Below, piece by piece: positions 9,568-18,763 of a DNA stretch of 64,000 nucleotides (position 1 is the stretch's first letter; each line of letters begins with the position of its first letter). The position numbers and the translations under genes were made by a program. Under the pieces are notes generated by a model. It was not told the DNA's origin and did no database searches. It saw only the letters and a list, made by a program, of their open reading frames with translations. Origin of the DNA: Propionivibrio dicarboxylicus (GTDB lineage Bacteria > Pseudomonadota > Gammaproteobacteria > Burkholderiales > Rhodocyclaceae); assembly GCF_900099695.1 (NCBI RefSeq), contig NZ_FNCY01000005.1:62001-126000 (forward strand). The letters are read 5' to 3'.

Positions 9568-11106
9568 TTATTGCTTGTCGGGAGCGGTCGGCGTCGGGCA
9601 GGGAAAATCGTAGCGCGTCAGGAAATCGCAGCCGAGCACCGGCAAGTACGACGGAATCCGGTAGAAGTGTTCGGCGACGCGCTTCAGCACGCCTTCGCGA
9701 TAGGCCGGATAGTTGAAGTTGTCGCCGTCGGCGAACCAGTAGGTGACGCCTTCGATCGAGAAAGTGCTGACCTTGACGCGGTCGAAGTAGGGTGCCAGCG
9801 CTTCGGCCTCGATCGGCTTGCGGTCGAAGATGCGCAGCGGCCGGCCGGCGTAGGTACGAAAGTCGACGACGACATCGTCCTGACGTGCGTGGAAGCGGCC
9901 CTCGCCGAAGACCGGCCAGTATTCGCCGGCGTAGTAGGAGAGGATCGACGCCGGCGTGTAGGCGCGCGCCATGATCGCGCCGCGTTCGGGCAAGTTCTTG
10001 CGCAGTGCAGCGACGATCTCGCCGGTCTTTTTGTGGAAAACGACGTCGTCATGGAAGGCGCGGCCTTCCCAGACGCTGATCGGCGCCACGATGACAACGG
10101 CAATGGCGACGAGGTGCGGTGCCGACAGCCACAGCGTCCAGCGGAAGTAGCGGCGCAATGAGGCGCCGTCGGTGACGGCGCCGAGAGCGAGGAAAGCAAA
10201 GGGAACGAAGCCGAGCACCCAGTGCAGGCCGACGACCTTGCGCGTCGATACCACCAGCATCAGCGCGAAGGCGACGAGGAAGAGCGCGACGATCGGGCCG
10301 TGCTGTTGCAGGCTGCGGCGTTCGCGGATCAGGCGCAGGCTGGCCCAGGGCGTCAGCAGGTAGAGCATCATGCCGAGGTAGAGCGCGACGTAGCCGGCCG
10401 ACCAGTGCGTGTTCTCGTTGCGGTTGAACACGTTGAACATCACGTTATTCCAGCAGTGCGTGGCGTTGTACCAGACGTTCTCGGCGAAGAAGGGCAGCGC
10501 GCAGAGGGCGATCAGCAGCAGGCGGGCGCGCTCGCCGCGGCGCCGGATCAGGTAAACGGCATAGGCGAGGGCGAGCAGCGCGGCGAAGAACTTGGAGAGC
10601 AGCGCCAGGCCGAGGCAGACGCCGGCGGCGGCGTCCCAGCGCCAGCCGCCGCCCAGGCGGGCGCGCAGGAAAGCGTAGCCGGAGAAGAAGACGAAGAAGA
10701 TCAGCGGCGTGTCGGTGGTGACGATGTTGAGTGCCCAAGCGAAAGGCTGGACGAGCAGCAGGCCGCCGAGCCAGTAGGCGCGCTCGGGCGTGTCCGGCGC
10801 CCAGCGCAGCAGCAGGTCGACGAGGCCGAGCGCGATCAGGCTCCAGAGCGCGACGGTGGCGCTGCGCAGGACGAGTGGGTCGAGCGAAATATGGCTGAGC
10901 CCGTAGAGGATCCAGCCGATCATCGGCGGGTGGTCGTAGTAGCCCCAGTCGGGGATCAGGCCCCATTGCAGGAAGAAGGCCTCGTCGCCGGTCATCGGGA
11001 AGGCGGCGGCGAGCCAGAGCTTGAGCAGCAGCGTCAGGGCGAAGGTCGCGAGGAAGACGCGGCGGGCGTCGGCGACCGACGCGCGGCCGGAAAAGGATGA
11101 GGTCAA
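9568..11106 (-). CDS. Membrane glycosyltransferase, ArnT/GT39-GT83-like
   Basis: A 512-residue polytopic inner-membrane protein with about ten hydrophobic helices in its first 340 residues and a soluble C-terminal domain. The first periplasmic loop holds GDEAFFLQWGLIPDWGYYDH, the acidic motif of GT-C transferases that use polyprenyl-phosphate sugars, followed by DHPPMIGW as in ArnT and PMT relatives. It probably moves a lipid-linked sugar onto lipid A, a glycan or a protein in the periplasm; the acceptor cannot be told. I place the start at a TTG (11106) because AAGGAG lies six bases upstream; no ATG fits. The flippase-like gene precedes it by 11 bases, so the two form an operon. Confidence 0.8.
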   Translation of the reverse strand: MTSSFSGRASVADARRVFLATFALTLLLKLWLAAAFPMTGDEAFFLQWGLIPDWGYYDHPPMIGWILYGLSHISLDPLVLRSATVALWSLIALGLVDLLLRWAPDTPERAYWLGGLLLVQPFAWALNIVTTDTPLIFFVFFSGYAFLRARLGGGWRWDAAAGVCLGLALLSKFFAALLALAYAVYLIRRRGERARLLLIALCALPFFAENVWYNATHCWNNVMFNVFNRNENTHWSAGYVALYLGMMLYLLTPWASLRLIRERRSLQQHGPIVALFLVAFALMLVVSTRKVVGLHWVLGFVPFAFLALGAVTDGASLRRYFRWTLWLSAPHLVAIAVVIVAPISVWEGRAFHDDVVFHKKTGEIVAALRKNLPERGAIMARAYTPASILSYYAGEYWPVFGEGRFHARQDDVVVDFRTYAGRPLRIFDRKPIEAEALAPYFDRVKVSTFSIEGVTYWFADGDNFNYPAYREGVLKRVAEHFYRIPSYLPVLGCDFLTRYDFPCPTPTAPDKQ

Positions 11107-11117
11107 GACGGACTCCT

Positions 11118-11501
11118 TCAATGCTTGAGGCTGAGCACCAGCACGCCGGCAACGATGAGCAGGATGCCGAGCACTTTCTGCGTGCTGATCGATTCGCCGA
11201 GCAGCAGCACGCCGGCGCAGGCGGTGAGTACAAGGCCGAGCGAGGTGAGCGGGTAGGCGACGCTGACTTCGAGCTTGGCGAGCACCGGCAGCCAGAGCGC
11301 GACGCTGGCGCCGAAACAGGCCATGCCGCCCCAGATCAAGGGCGAGGCGAGCGCCTGGCGGTAGAGGTCGAGCGAGAAGAGGCCCTGTGCCATCGCCTGT
11401 TGCAGCGCGGCCGAGGACATGCCGGCGCGCAGCATGACCTGGGCGGCGGCAGTGAGGCAGACGCAGAAGATCGCCAAGCCCATGGCAAAGGGATGACTCA
11501 T
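11118..11501 (-). CDS. Small EamA/SMR-type membrane protein, ArnE/ArnF-like flippase candidate
   Basis: A 127-residue protein with four predicted transmembrane helices. The first begins FAMGLAIFCVCLTAAAQVML and the last is LGILLIVAGVLVLSLKH, the layout of small multidrug resistance proteins and of the ArnE/ArnF pair that flips undecaprenyl-phosphate aminoarabinose. The motif KLEVSVAYPLTSLGLVLTA matches the conserved third helix of these families. Directly upstream of an ArnT-like transferase, it plausibly delivers the lipid-linked sugar to the periplasmic side. ATG at 11501 has AGGAAA about seven bases upstream; the frame extends further but without a ribosome site. Confidence 0.75.
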   Translation of the reverse strand: MSHPFAMGLAIFCVCLTAAAQVMLRAGMSSAALQQAMAQGLFSLDLYRQALASPLIWGGMACFGASVALWLPVLAKLEVSVAYPLTSLGLVLTACAGVLLLGESISTQKVLGILLIVAGVLVLSLKH

Positions 11502-11591
11502 GTGTCGGTTTCCTGTGTTCGGGACGGGAGCGGCCGCGTGTTGTCGAGCGGACCGGGCAGGACGGTCCGGCCGCCGGGCCGTGCGGGGGCG

Positions 11592-11597
11592 ATTATA
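11592..11597 (-). promoter_or_regulatory. Candidate -10 box for the flippase/glycosyltransferase pair
   Basis: On the minus strand the sequence reads TATAAT in an otherwise GC-rich gap, about 90 bases before the start at 11501. No good -35 box is seen at the usual spacing, so the promoter would be weak or activator-dependent. Confidence 0.35.
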
Positions 11598-11693
11598 CCC
11601 GCCGGCGAGCCGGGTCGGCGTGTCCGGCGCGTGTGCGGAAACCGACGAATCCACCGCGCCCGGCGTGGCGGGGGCGGTGGGGGCGCTTGCCGT

Positions 11694-12545
11694 TCAGCTG
11701 TAGGTGAAGAAGCCGCGGCCGGTCTTGCGGCCGAGGTAGCCGGCTTCGACCATTTCGACGAGCAGCGGCGCCGGCCGGTATTTCGGGTCCTTGAAGCCGT
11801 CGAAGAGGACTTGCAGGATCGCCAGCTGGACATCGAGGCCGATCAGGTCGCAAAGCGCCAAGGGGCCGAGCGGGTGGGCGGCGCCGAGCTTCATCGCGTC
11901 GTCGATTTCGGCGGCGCTGGCGAGTCCCTCGCCGAGCGCGAAGATGGCTTCGTTGATCATCGGGATGAGGATGCGATTGACGACGAAGCCGGGGTTGTTG
12001 CGCACCTTGACCGGCGTCTTGCCAATGCGTTTGGCCAGCGCTTCGGTGGCTTCCTGGGTGGCGTCGCTGGTCTGCAGGCCGCGGATGATTTCGATCAGCG
12101 CCATCATCGGCACCGGATTGAAGAAGTGCATGCCAATGACTTGGGCCGGGCGCTTGGTGACGGCCGCCAGCTTGGTGATCGAGATCGACGAGGTGTTGCT
12201 GGCGAGGAAGGCCCCGGGTTTGGCGATCTCGTCGAGTTGCTTGAAGATCTTGAGCTTGAGCGGTTCGTTCTCGGTCGCCGCCTCGATGACGAGGTCGCAG
12301 TCGGCGATCGCGCCCATGTCGCTGCTGGTGACGATCTTGGCGAGCGTGGCGGCTTTCTGCGCTTCGGTGATCTTCTCTTTCTTGAGCTGACGGTCGAGAC
12401 TGCCGGTGATCGTCTTCATCGCGCTCTGCAGCGCGCTTTCGGCGATGTCGGTGAGCACCGTCTCGATGCCCGCCGCGGCGAGCGCCTGCGCGATGCCGTT
12501 GCCCATGGTTCCGGCACCGACGATGCCGACTTTTTCGATAGTCAT
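11694..12545 (-). CDS. hbd: 3-hydroxybutyryl-CoA dehydrogenase
   Basis: This 283-residue cytosolic enzyme oxidises (S)-3-hydroxybutyryl-CoA to acetoacetyl-CoA with NAD(P), or runs in reverse, and is used in fatty-acid, phenylacetate or polyhydroxyalkanoate turnover. The Rossmann motif VGIVGAGTMGNGIAQ starts at residue 6, VIEAATENEPLK and NTSSISITKLA follow, and the catalytic histidine is in GMHFFNPVPMM. The C-terminal domain has the LGPLALCDLIGLDV signature. ATG at 12545 has AGGAGAG six bases upstream. The hundred extra in-frame residues upstream are a translated repeat, not protein. It appears to be a single gene. Confidence 0.92.
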   Translation of the reverse strand: MTIEKVGIVGAGTMGNGIAQALAAAGIETVLTDIAESALQSAMKTITGSLDRQLKKEKITEAQKAATLAKIVTSSDMGAIADCDLVIEAATENEPLKLKIFKQLDEIAKPGAFLASNTSSISITKLAAVTKRPAQVIGMHFFNPVPMMALIEIIRGLQTSDATQEATEALAKRIGKTPVKVRNNPGFVVNRILIPMINEAIFALGEGLASAAEIDDAMKLGAAHPLGPLALCDLIGLDVQLAILQVLFDGFKDPKYRPAPLLVEMVEAGYLGRKTGRGFFTYS

Positions 12546-12643
12546 GTTTGCCTCTCCTGTCATGGTTATGTCATGCGAGCGATCGTACTGCCAAGCCTCA
12601 CGGAAGTAAATCCGCGAAGCACGTCGGGATAAGTCCGGGAAGA

Positions 12644-12727
12644 GCGCGGGAAAGAAGGCGCCGGAAATAGCGCCGGAAAAATGCACCGAAAAAGTGCCTG
12701 GGAAAAATGCCCCGGAAAACGCGCGTG
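12644..12727. repeat. Degenerate 12-13-bp tandem repeat upstream of livJ and hbd
   Basis: Units of the form GCGCCGGAAAAAT follow one another with 12-13-bp spacing: they begin near 12658, 12670, 12683, 12696 and 12709, with looser copies on either side. The consensus is a GC-rich half (GCNCCGG) followed by an A-rich half. It lies in the divergent region between hbd (minus) and livJ (plus). Confidence 0.6.
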
Positions 12728-12837
12728 GTGGCCGCCGGTGCGGGTAGAATGTCGCCTTTTGCACGGTCGCTGCAGCCTTTCGGCATATGCTGCGCCATTG
12801 TTGTCCGTTACGCCCACTCAACCTGAGGAGAGAGTCC

Positions 12838-13935
12838 ATGCGCAAGAACTTCCTGCTGGCCGGCTTCAGCCTGCTGGCCTTGGCCGTCCCAGCCGCCTAT
12901 GCCGATCACTTGGTCGCCATCGCCGGTCCGATGACCGGGCAATACGCCTCGGCCGGCGATCAGATCCGCAAGGGCGCGGAACTCGCGATCGCCGAGATCA
13001 ACGCCAAGGGTGGCGTGCTCGGACAGAAGCTCAAGCTCGAAGTCGGCGACGATGCCTGCGATCCGAAGCAGGCAGTGTCGGTGGCCAATGCCATGGTCAA
13101 CAAGAAGATCGTCTTCATGCACGGCCACTGGTGTTCGAGTTCGACAATCCCTGCGTCCGATGTGTATAACGAAGCGATGATCCCGATGGCGACGGTGTCG
13201 ACCAATCCGCAGGTGACCGAGCGCGGCCTCAAGAATGTCTTCCGCATCATGGGTCGCGACGACCAGCAGGGTATCGTCGCCGGCACCTATCTCGCCGACA
13301 CCTTCAAGGCCAAGAAGATCGCCGTCGTCGACGACAAGAGCGCCTACGGCAAAGGCCTCGCCGACGAGATCGCCAAGGCGATGCAGGGCAAGGGCGTGAA
13401 GCCCGCGCTGCGCGAGTCGATCACCGCCGGCGAGAAGGATTATTCGGGTCTTGTCAGCAAGCTGAAGTCGGCCGGCGTCGAGGTCATGGCTTACGGCGGT
13501 TATCACACCGAGGTCGCGCTGATCCTGCGTCAGGCGCAGCAGGCCGGTCTCAAGCTGACGATCATGGGCGGCGACACGCTGACCAACTCCGAACTCGTCA
13601 CGGCCGCCGGCGCGGCCGCCGACAACGTGCTGTTCACCTTCTCGCCGGATCCGCGCAAGAACCCGGCGGCGGCCCCGATCGTCAAGAAATTCCGCGACGC
13701 CAAGATCGAGCCGGAAGGCTACGTGATGTATGCCTACGCGGCGATGCAGCTGTTCGCGCAGGCGGCCGAGCAGGCCAAGAGCACGAAGTACGCCGATCTT
13801 GAGAAGGCGATGCGCGGCGGCAGTTTCGACACCGTCATCGGCAAGCTCTCGTTCGACGCCAAGGGCGACAACAAGCTGCCGGGCTTCATGGTCTATCAGT
13901 GGAAGGGCGGCAAGTACGACTACGTCGCCAAGTAA
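12838..13935 (+). CDS. livJ: Branched-chain amino acid ABC transporter, periplasmic binding protein
   Basis: A 365-residue periplasmic protein with a clear signal peptide (MRKNFLLAGFSLLALAVPAA, cut after AYA) and the Leu/Ile/Val-binding fold: LVAIAGPMTGQYASAGDQ at the mature N terminus, GAELAIAEINAKGGVLG, and GHWCSSSTIPASDVYNE around the ligand-binding serines. It captures leucine, isoleucine or valine, possibly other amides, and hands them to LivHM. ATG at 12838 follows a GAGGAG site. Downstream come a hairpin and livH, M, G and F, so the whole importer is one operon with the binding protein first. Confidence 0.93.
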   Translation: MRKNFLLAGFSLLALAVPAAYADHLVAIAGPMTGQYASAGDQIRKGAELAIAEINAKGGVLGQKLKLEVGDDACDPKQAVSVANAMVNKKIVFMHGHWCSSSTIPASDVYNEAMIPMATVSTNPQVTERGLKNVFRIMGRDDQQGIVAGTYLADTFKAKKIAVVDDKSAYGKGLADEIAKAMQGKGVKPALRESITAGEKDYSGLVSKLKSAGVEVMAYGGYHTEVALILRQAQQAGLKLTIMGGDTLTNSELVTAAGAAADNVLFTFSPDPRKNPAAAPIVKKFRDAKIEPEGYVMYAYAAMQLFAQAAEQAKSTKYADLEKAMRGGSFDTVIGKLSFDAKGDNKLPGFMVYQWKGGKYDYVAK

Positions 13936-14004
13936 CCGTTCTTGCCGTGCTTCGGCCGTCCGGCAGTGTGGCGGGCGGCGTGGCGCGGCAGGGGGTTCGG
14001 CAGA

Positions 14005-14025
14005 CCGGGGCGCAGCGCGCCCCGG
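14005..14025 (+). other. Stem-loop between livJ and livH
   Basis: CCGGGGCGC (14005-14013) and GCGCCCCGG (14017-14025) form a perfect 9-bp stem with a three-base loop, followed by a loosely T-rich stretch. It may end part of the transcription or protect the livJ message, giving more binding protein than permease. Confidence 0.6.
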
Positions 14026-14075
14026 CGTTTCGTTGATGTTTCGGTTTTAGTAGGTTTTCGTTTTCGGGGAGTGGC

Positions 14076-14990
14076 ATGGCCCTCGCATTGCAACAGCTGA
14101 TCAACGGTTTGACGCTCGGCGCCGTCTATGGCCTGATCGCGATCGGCTACACGATGGTGTACGGCATCATCGGCATGATCAATTTCGCCCACGGCGACAT
14201 CTACATGGTCAGCGCGTTCATCGCGGTGACCGCCTTCACGCTGCTCGCCGCCGCCGGCATCACGTCGGTGCCGCTGGCCCTGGCCGTCGTGCTCTTCGTT
14301 TCGGTGTTGTTCACCTCGGTCTATGGCTGGGCCGTCGAGCGCACCGCCTACCGCCCGCTGCGCGGTTCGACGCGCCTGGCGCCGCTGATCTCGGCGATCG
14401 GCATGTCGATCTTCCTGCAGAACATGGTCCAGCTGACGCAGGGTGCGCGTGTCAAGCCGATCCCGCCGGTGCTCGTCGGCGGCTTCGATATTTTCGAGGC
14501 CGACGGCTTCACCGTGCATTTGTCGTATTCGCAGGTGCTGATCATCGTCGTCACGGTGTTGCTGATGAGCGGCTTCACCTGGATGATTTCGCGCACCTCG
14601 TTCGGGCGCCAGCAGCGCGCCTGCGAGCAGGACATGACGATGACCGGCCTGCTCGGCATCCATGTCGATCGCATCATCTCGCTGACCTTCATGCTCGGCG
14701 CGACGCTCGCTGCGGTCGCCGGGGTGCTGGTCACCGTCTATTACGGCGTCGTCGATTTCTATATCGGCTTCGTTGCCGGCATCAAGGCGTTCACCGCCGC
14801 CGTGCTCGGCGGTATCGGCTCGATGCCGGGCGCGATGCTCGGCGGCGTGCTGATCGGCCTGATCGAAGCTTTCTGGGCGGCCTACCTGTCGCCCGAGTAC
14901 AAGGATGTGGCGACCTTCTCGATCCTCATTCTGGTGCTGATGTTCCGTCCTTCCGGCCTGCTTGGCCGGCCTGAAGTGGAGAAAGTCTGA
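14076..14990 (+). CDS. livH: Branched-chain amino acid ABC transporter permease LivH
   Basis: A 304-residue inner-membrane permease with about eight hydrophobic segments. The opening LQQLINGLTLGAVYGLIAIG followed by TMVYGIIGMINFAHGDIYM is the LivH hallmark, and AVLGGIGSMPGAMLGGVLIG is the cytoplasmic loop that contacts the ATPases. It forms the translocation pore with LivM. ATG at 14076 follows GGGGAG. Its stop overlaps the livM start (TGATG), so the two pore subunits are translationally coupled, which would help keep their numbers equal. Confidence 0.95.
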   Translation: MALALQQLINGLTLGAVYGLIAIGYTMVYGIIGMINFAHGDIYMVSAFIAVTAFTLLAAAGITSVPLALAVVLFVSVLFTSVYGWAVERTAYRPLRGSTRLAPLISAIGMSIFLQNMVQLTQGARVKPIPPVLVGGFDIFEADGFTVHLSYSQVLIIVVTVLLMSGFTWMISRTSFGRQQRACEQDMTMTGLLGIHVDRIISLTFMLGATLAAVAGVLVTVYYGVVDFYIGFVAGIKAFTAAVLGGIGSMPGAMLGGVLIGLIEAFWAAYLSPEYKDVATFSILILVLMFRPSGLLGRPEVEKV

Positions 14991-16291
14991 TGCGCGCGCC
15001 GGTTCTCGTTCATGACGCGCTGACGCTGGCCGAACGCTGCAAGGATGCGGCATCGGTGGCGCTGATCGGTCTGCTGCTCGGCGTGCCGATGGTCGGCCTG
15101 ACGACCGTCGATCAGGGCGGTGCGTTGCAGGTGGCGACGCGCTGGCCGCTGCTCGGCGCTTTCGTGCTGGCAGTGTTCGTCGGACGCCTGGTGCTGCGCT
15201 ATTCGATCGATCGCGTCAGCGCCGGCAAGCGGCTGCGCGAACGCGCCGAGGGCGCGGCGACGGCCTCTTCGGCGGGCGGTGCGGGCTGGGTGCGGCAGTT
15301 GGGTATCGCCGCCCTCGTGCTGGCACTGCTCATGCCGATTGTCTTCTCGGATAACCGCTACGTCGTCGATACGGCGACGACCGTGTTGATTTACGTGATG
15401 CTCGGCTGGGGGCTCAACGTCGTTGTCGGCCTCGCCGGTCTGCTCGATCTCGGCCACGTCGCCTTCTACGCCGTCGGCGCCTATGCCTATGCGCTCTTGT
15501 CGACGCAGTTCGGTTGGGGCTTCTGGGCGGCACTGCCGGTCGCCGGCGGCATCGCCGCGCTGGCCGGCCTGCTCGTCGGCTGGCCGAGCCTGCGCTTGCG
15601 CGGCGACTACCTCGCCATCGTCACGCTCGGCTTCGGCGAAATCATCCGCGTCGTGCTGGTCAACTGGACCGATTTTTCCGGCGGGCCGAACGGCATCGCC
15701 TCGATTCCGCGTCCGAGCTTCTTCGGCCTGCCGTTCCGTCCGCCCGGCGACACGCCCAGCTTCGCCGGTTTCTTCGGCCTCGAATTCTCGCCGATGCATC
15801 GCATCGTCTTCCTGTATTACGTCATCCTGCTGCTTTGCCTGATCACCAACCTGCTGGTCACGCGTCTCCGCAAGCTGCCGATCGGGCGCGCCTGGGAAGC
15901 CGTGCGCGAGGACGAGATCGCCTGCCGGGCGCTCGGCATCAACGTCACCGGCGTCAAGCTCTCGGCCTTCGTCTTCGGCGCCATGCTCGGCGGCGTCGCC
16001 GGCGTCTTCTTCGCCGCGCGGCAGGGCTTTATCTCGCCCGAATCCTTCACCTTCAACGAGTCGGCGATCATCCTCGCCATCGTCGTGCTCGGCGGTATGG
16101 GCAGCCAGCTCGGCGTCGTCCTCGCCTCGTTGGTGCTGGTGCTGCTGCCCGAACTCGGGCGCGATTTTTCCGAATTCCGCATGCTGCTGTTCGGCGCCGC
16201 GATGATCCTGATCATGATCTGGCGACCGGGCGGCATCCTCTCTCGGCGCGAGCCGACCTTGCGGGTGGCGCGCAAGGAGGGCGGGGCATGA
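14990..16291 (+). CDS. livM: Branched-chain amino acid ABC transporter permease LivM
   Basis: A 433-residue permease, longer than LivH because of an N-terminal extension with two extra hydrophobic segments (about residues 20-75), as in E. coli LivM. The core contains GWGLNVVVGLAGLLDLGHVA, YLAIVTLGFGEIIRVVLVNW and the ATPase-contact loop AWEAVREDEIACRALGINV. The motif VVLGGMGSQLGVVLASLVLV near the C terminus is typical. It starts on the last base of the livH stop and ends in an ATGA overlap with livG. Confidence 0.95.
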   Translation: MRAPVLVHDALTLAERCKDAASVALIGLLLGVPMVGLTTVDQGGALQVATRWPLLGAFVLAVFVGRLVLRYSIDRVSAGKRLRERAEGAATASSAGGAGWVRQLGIAALVLALLMPIVFSDNRYVVDTATTVLIYVMLGWGLNVVVGLAGLLDLGHVAFYAVGAYAYALLSTQFGWGFWAALPVAGGIAALAGLLVGWPSLRLRGDYLAIVTLGFGEIIRVVLVNWTDFSGGPNGIASIPRPSFFGLPFRPPGDTPSFAGFFGLEFSPMHRIVFLYYVILLLCLITNLLVTRLRKLPIGRAWEAVREDEIACRALGINVTGVKLSAFVFGAMLGGVAGVFFAARQGFISPESFTFNESAIILAIVVLGGMGSQLGVVLASLVLVLLPELGRDFSEFRMLLFGAAMILIMIWRPGGILSRREPTLRVARKEGGA

Positions 16292-17129
16292 GTGATCTGT
16301 TGCAGCCCATCCTCACGGTCGACCGGCTGACCATGCGTTTCGGCGGCTTGACGGCGATCGACGACCTCTCGCTCGCCGTGCCGGCACGCAAGATCACCGC
16401 GGTCATCGGTCCCAACGGTGCCGGCAAGACGACCTTGTTCAACTGCATGACGGGCTTCTACAAGCCGACGCTCGGCAGCGTCCGCCTCAACCACCCGCAG
16501 CGCGGCGTGCTGGCGCTCGAAGGTTTGCCGAGCCACGCGGTGGCGCACCGGGCGCAGGTCGTGCGCACCTTCCAGAACATCCGCCTGTTCCCGCGCATGA
16601 CGGTGCTCGAGAACCTGATCGTGGCGCAGCACAATCCGCTGCAGGCGGCGTCCGGCTTCTCGCTCGCCGGTCTGCTCGGCCTGCCGGCGTACCGGCGCGC
16701 CGAAGCCAAGGCGCTGGAGACAGCGGTCGGCTGGCTGACCCGGCTCAAGCTGATCGACAAGGCCGATGTCGCCGCCGGCGACCTGCCCTACGGCACACAG
16801 CGGCGCATCGAGATCGCCCGCGCGCTCTGCGTCGATCCGGTCCTGCTTTGCCTCGACGAACCGGCCGCCGGCCTCAATCCGCGCGAATCGGCCGAACTCA
16901 ACGAACTGCTGCAGTCGCTGGTCGCCGACGACGACCTGTCGATCCTGCTCATCGAGCATGACATGAGCGTGGTAATGAACGTCTCCGATCATATCTGCGT
17001 GCTCAATTACGGCCGCAAGATCGCCGAGGGCACGCCCGAGGAAATCCGCAACAATCCAAGCGTCATCCAGGCCTATCTCGGCGAGGAAGAAGACGAGAAC
17101 ATGGACGCAAGCACGGAAGGGGCGGCGCC

Positions 17130-17133
<4 letters not shown>
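16288..17133 (+). CDS. livG: Branched-chain amino acid ABC transporter ATP-binding protein LivG
   Basis: A 281-residue ATPase that drives the LivHM pore with LivF. The Walker A motif is GPNGAGKTTL (about residues 41-50), the family signature is LPYGTQRRIEIARAL in place of LSGGQ, as usual for LivG, and the Walker B/D-loop is LLCLDEPAAGLNPRES with the switch histidine in IEHDMSVVM. The ATG at 16288 overlaps the livM stop by four bases. A much longer in-frame extension upstream is livM read out of phase. The last 20 residues (EEEDENMDASTEGAAP) are an acidic tail. Confidence 0.95.
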
Positions 17134-17860
<727 letters not shown>

Positions 17861-17864
<4 letters not shown>

Positions 17865-18763
17865 TCGGCGAGGGGCCGGTGTCGCGCCGCCTGCCGTTCT
17901 TCGTGCTCGGCCTCGGCGTGCTGGTCATTTCCTTCGGCGCGATCCTGGCGCGGCTGGCGCAGGAAGGCGGCTTGCCGTCGCTGGCCATCGCCGCGCTACG
18001 TCTCGGCATTGCCGCGCTGGTCGTGACGCCGCTCGCCTGGGGGCAATCGCGGACGGTGCTGCAGTCCTTGACGCGACGTCAGCTGGCGCTGGCTGCCGGC
18101 GCCGGTTTCTTTCTCGCCCTGCATTTTGCCGCCTGGATCAGCTCGCTCGAAACCACCTCGGTGGCCAGCAGCACGGCGCTGGTGACGACCAACCCGGTGT
18201 GGATCGCGTTGGCGTCGTTCGTGTTGTTCGGCGAGCGGACGAGCCGCCTGACGCTGGCCGGCATCGTCGTTTCGCTGGCCGGCAGCCTGATGATTTTCTG
18301 GAGCGACGCGAGTGCGGACAGCGGCGGGCGTGCCGCGCTGCTTGGCTGTGCGCTGGCGCTGGCGGGTAGCTGGTGCTTTTCCGCCTATCTGCTGATCGGT
18401 CGGCGCCTGCGCGCCGGCATGCCGCTGACCGCCTATATCTGGCTGGCCTATGGCATGGCGGCGCTGTTCTTGCTGGCCGGCTGCGGCATCGCCGGCGTTC
18501 CGCTCTCCAGTTACCGTCTGCCGGCGTATCTCGCCGCACTCGGTATGGCGCTCGGGCCGCAACTGCTCGGACACACGGCCTATAACTGGTCGCTTCGCCA
18601 TGTGTCGACCACCTTCGTCGGTGTTGTCACCCTCGGCGAGCCGGTCGGCAGCGCCTTTCTCGCGTGGTGCCTGTTCGGCGAGGCTTTCGCCCCGCTACAG
18701 GCCGCCGGTTTCGTCCTCTCGCTGAGCGGCGTCTACCTGGCGGCACGCGGCGAAGCGCGCTAG
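17861..18763 (+). CDS. DMT-superfamily (EamA) transporter coupled to the liv operon
   Basis: A 300-residue inner-membrane protein with ten predicted helices in two EamA repeats; the repeats show as ALRLGIAALVVTPLAWGQ and FVGVVTLGEPVGSAFLAWCL-type segments, and NPVWIALASFVLFGERTSRL is the typical end of the first repeat. Relatives export amino acids or metabolites. The ATG at 17861 overlaps the livF stop (ATGA), so it is translationally coupled to a branched-chain amino acid importer; a safety-valve exporter for the same substrates is a reasonable guess, not shown. Its stop shares the palindrome CTAG with the convergent kinase gene. Confidence 0.85.

Noticed and set aside
12644-12727. A CRISPR array in the 12.6-kb repeat
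   Set aside because: Units are 12-13 bp, directly adjacent and degenerate, with no spacers of 25-40 bp and no cas genes nearby.
12546-12845. A hundred-codon upstream extension of hbd with the repetitive peptide FSGAFFPGTFSVHFSGA
   Set aside because: It is the translation of the tandem repeat at 12644-12727. The family start with a good ribosome site is at 12545.
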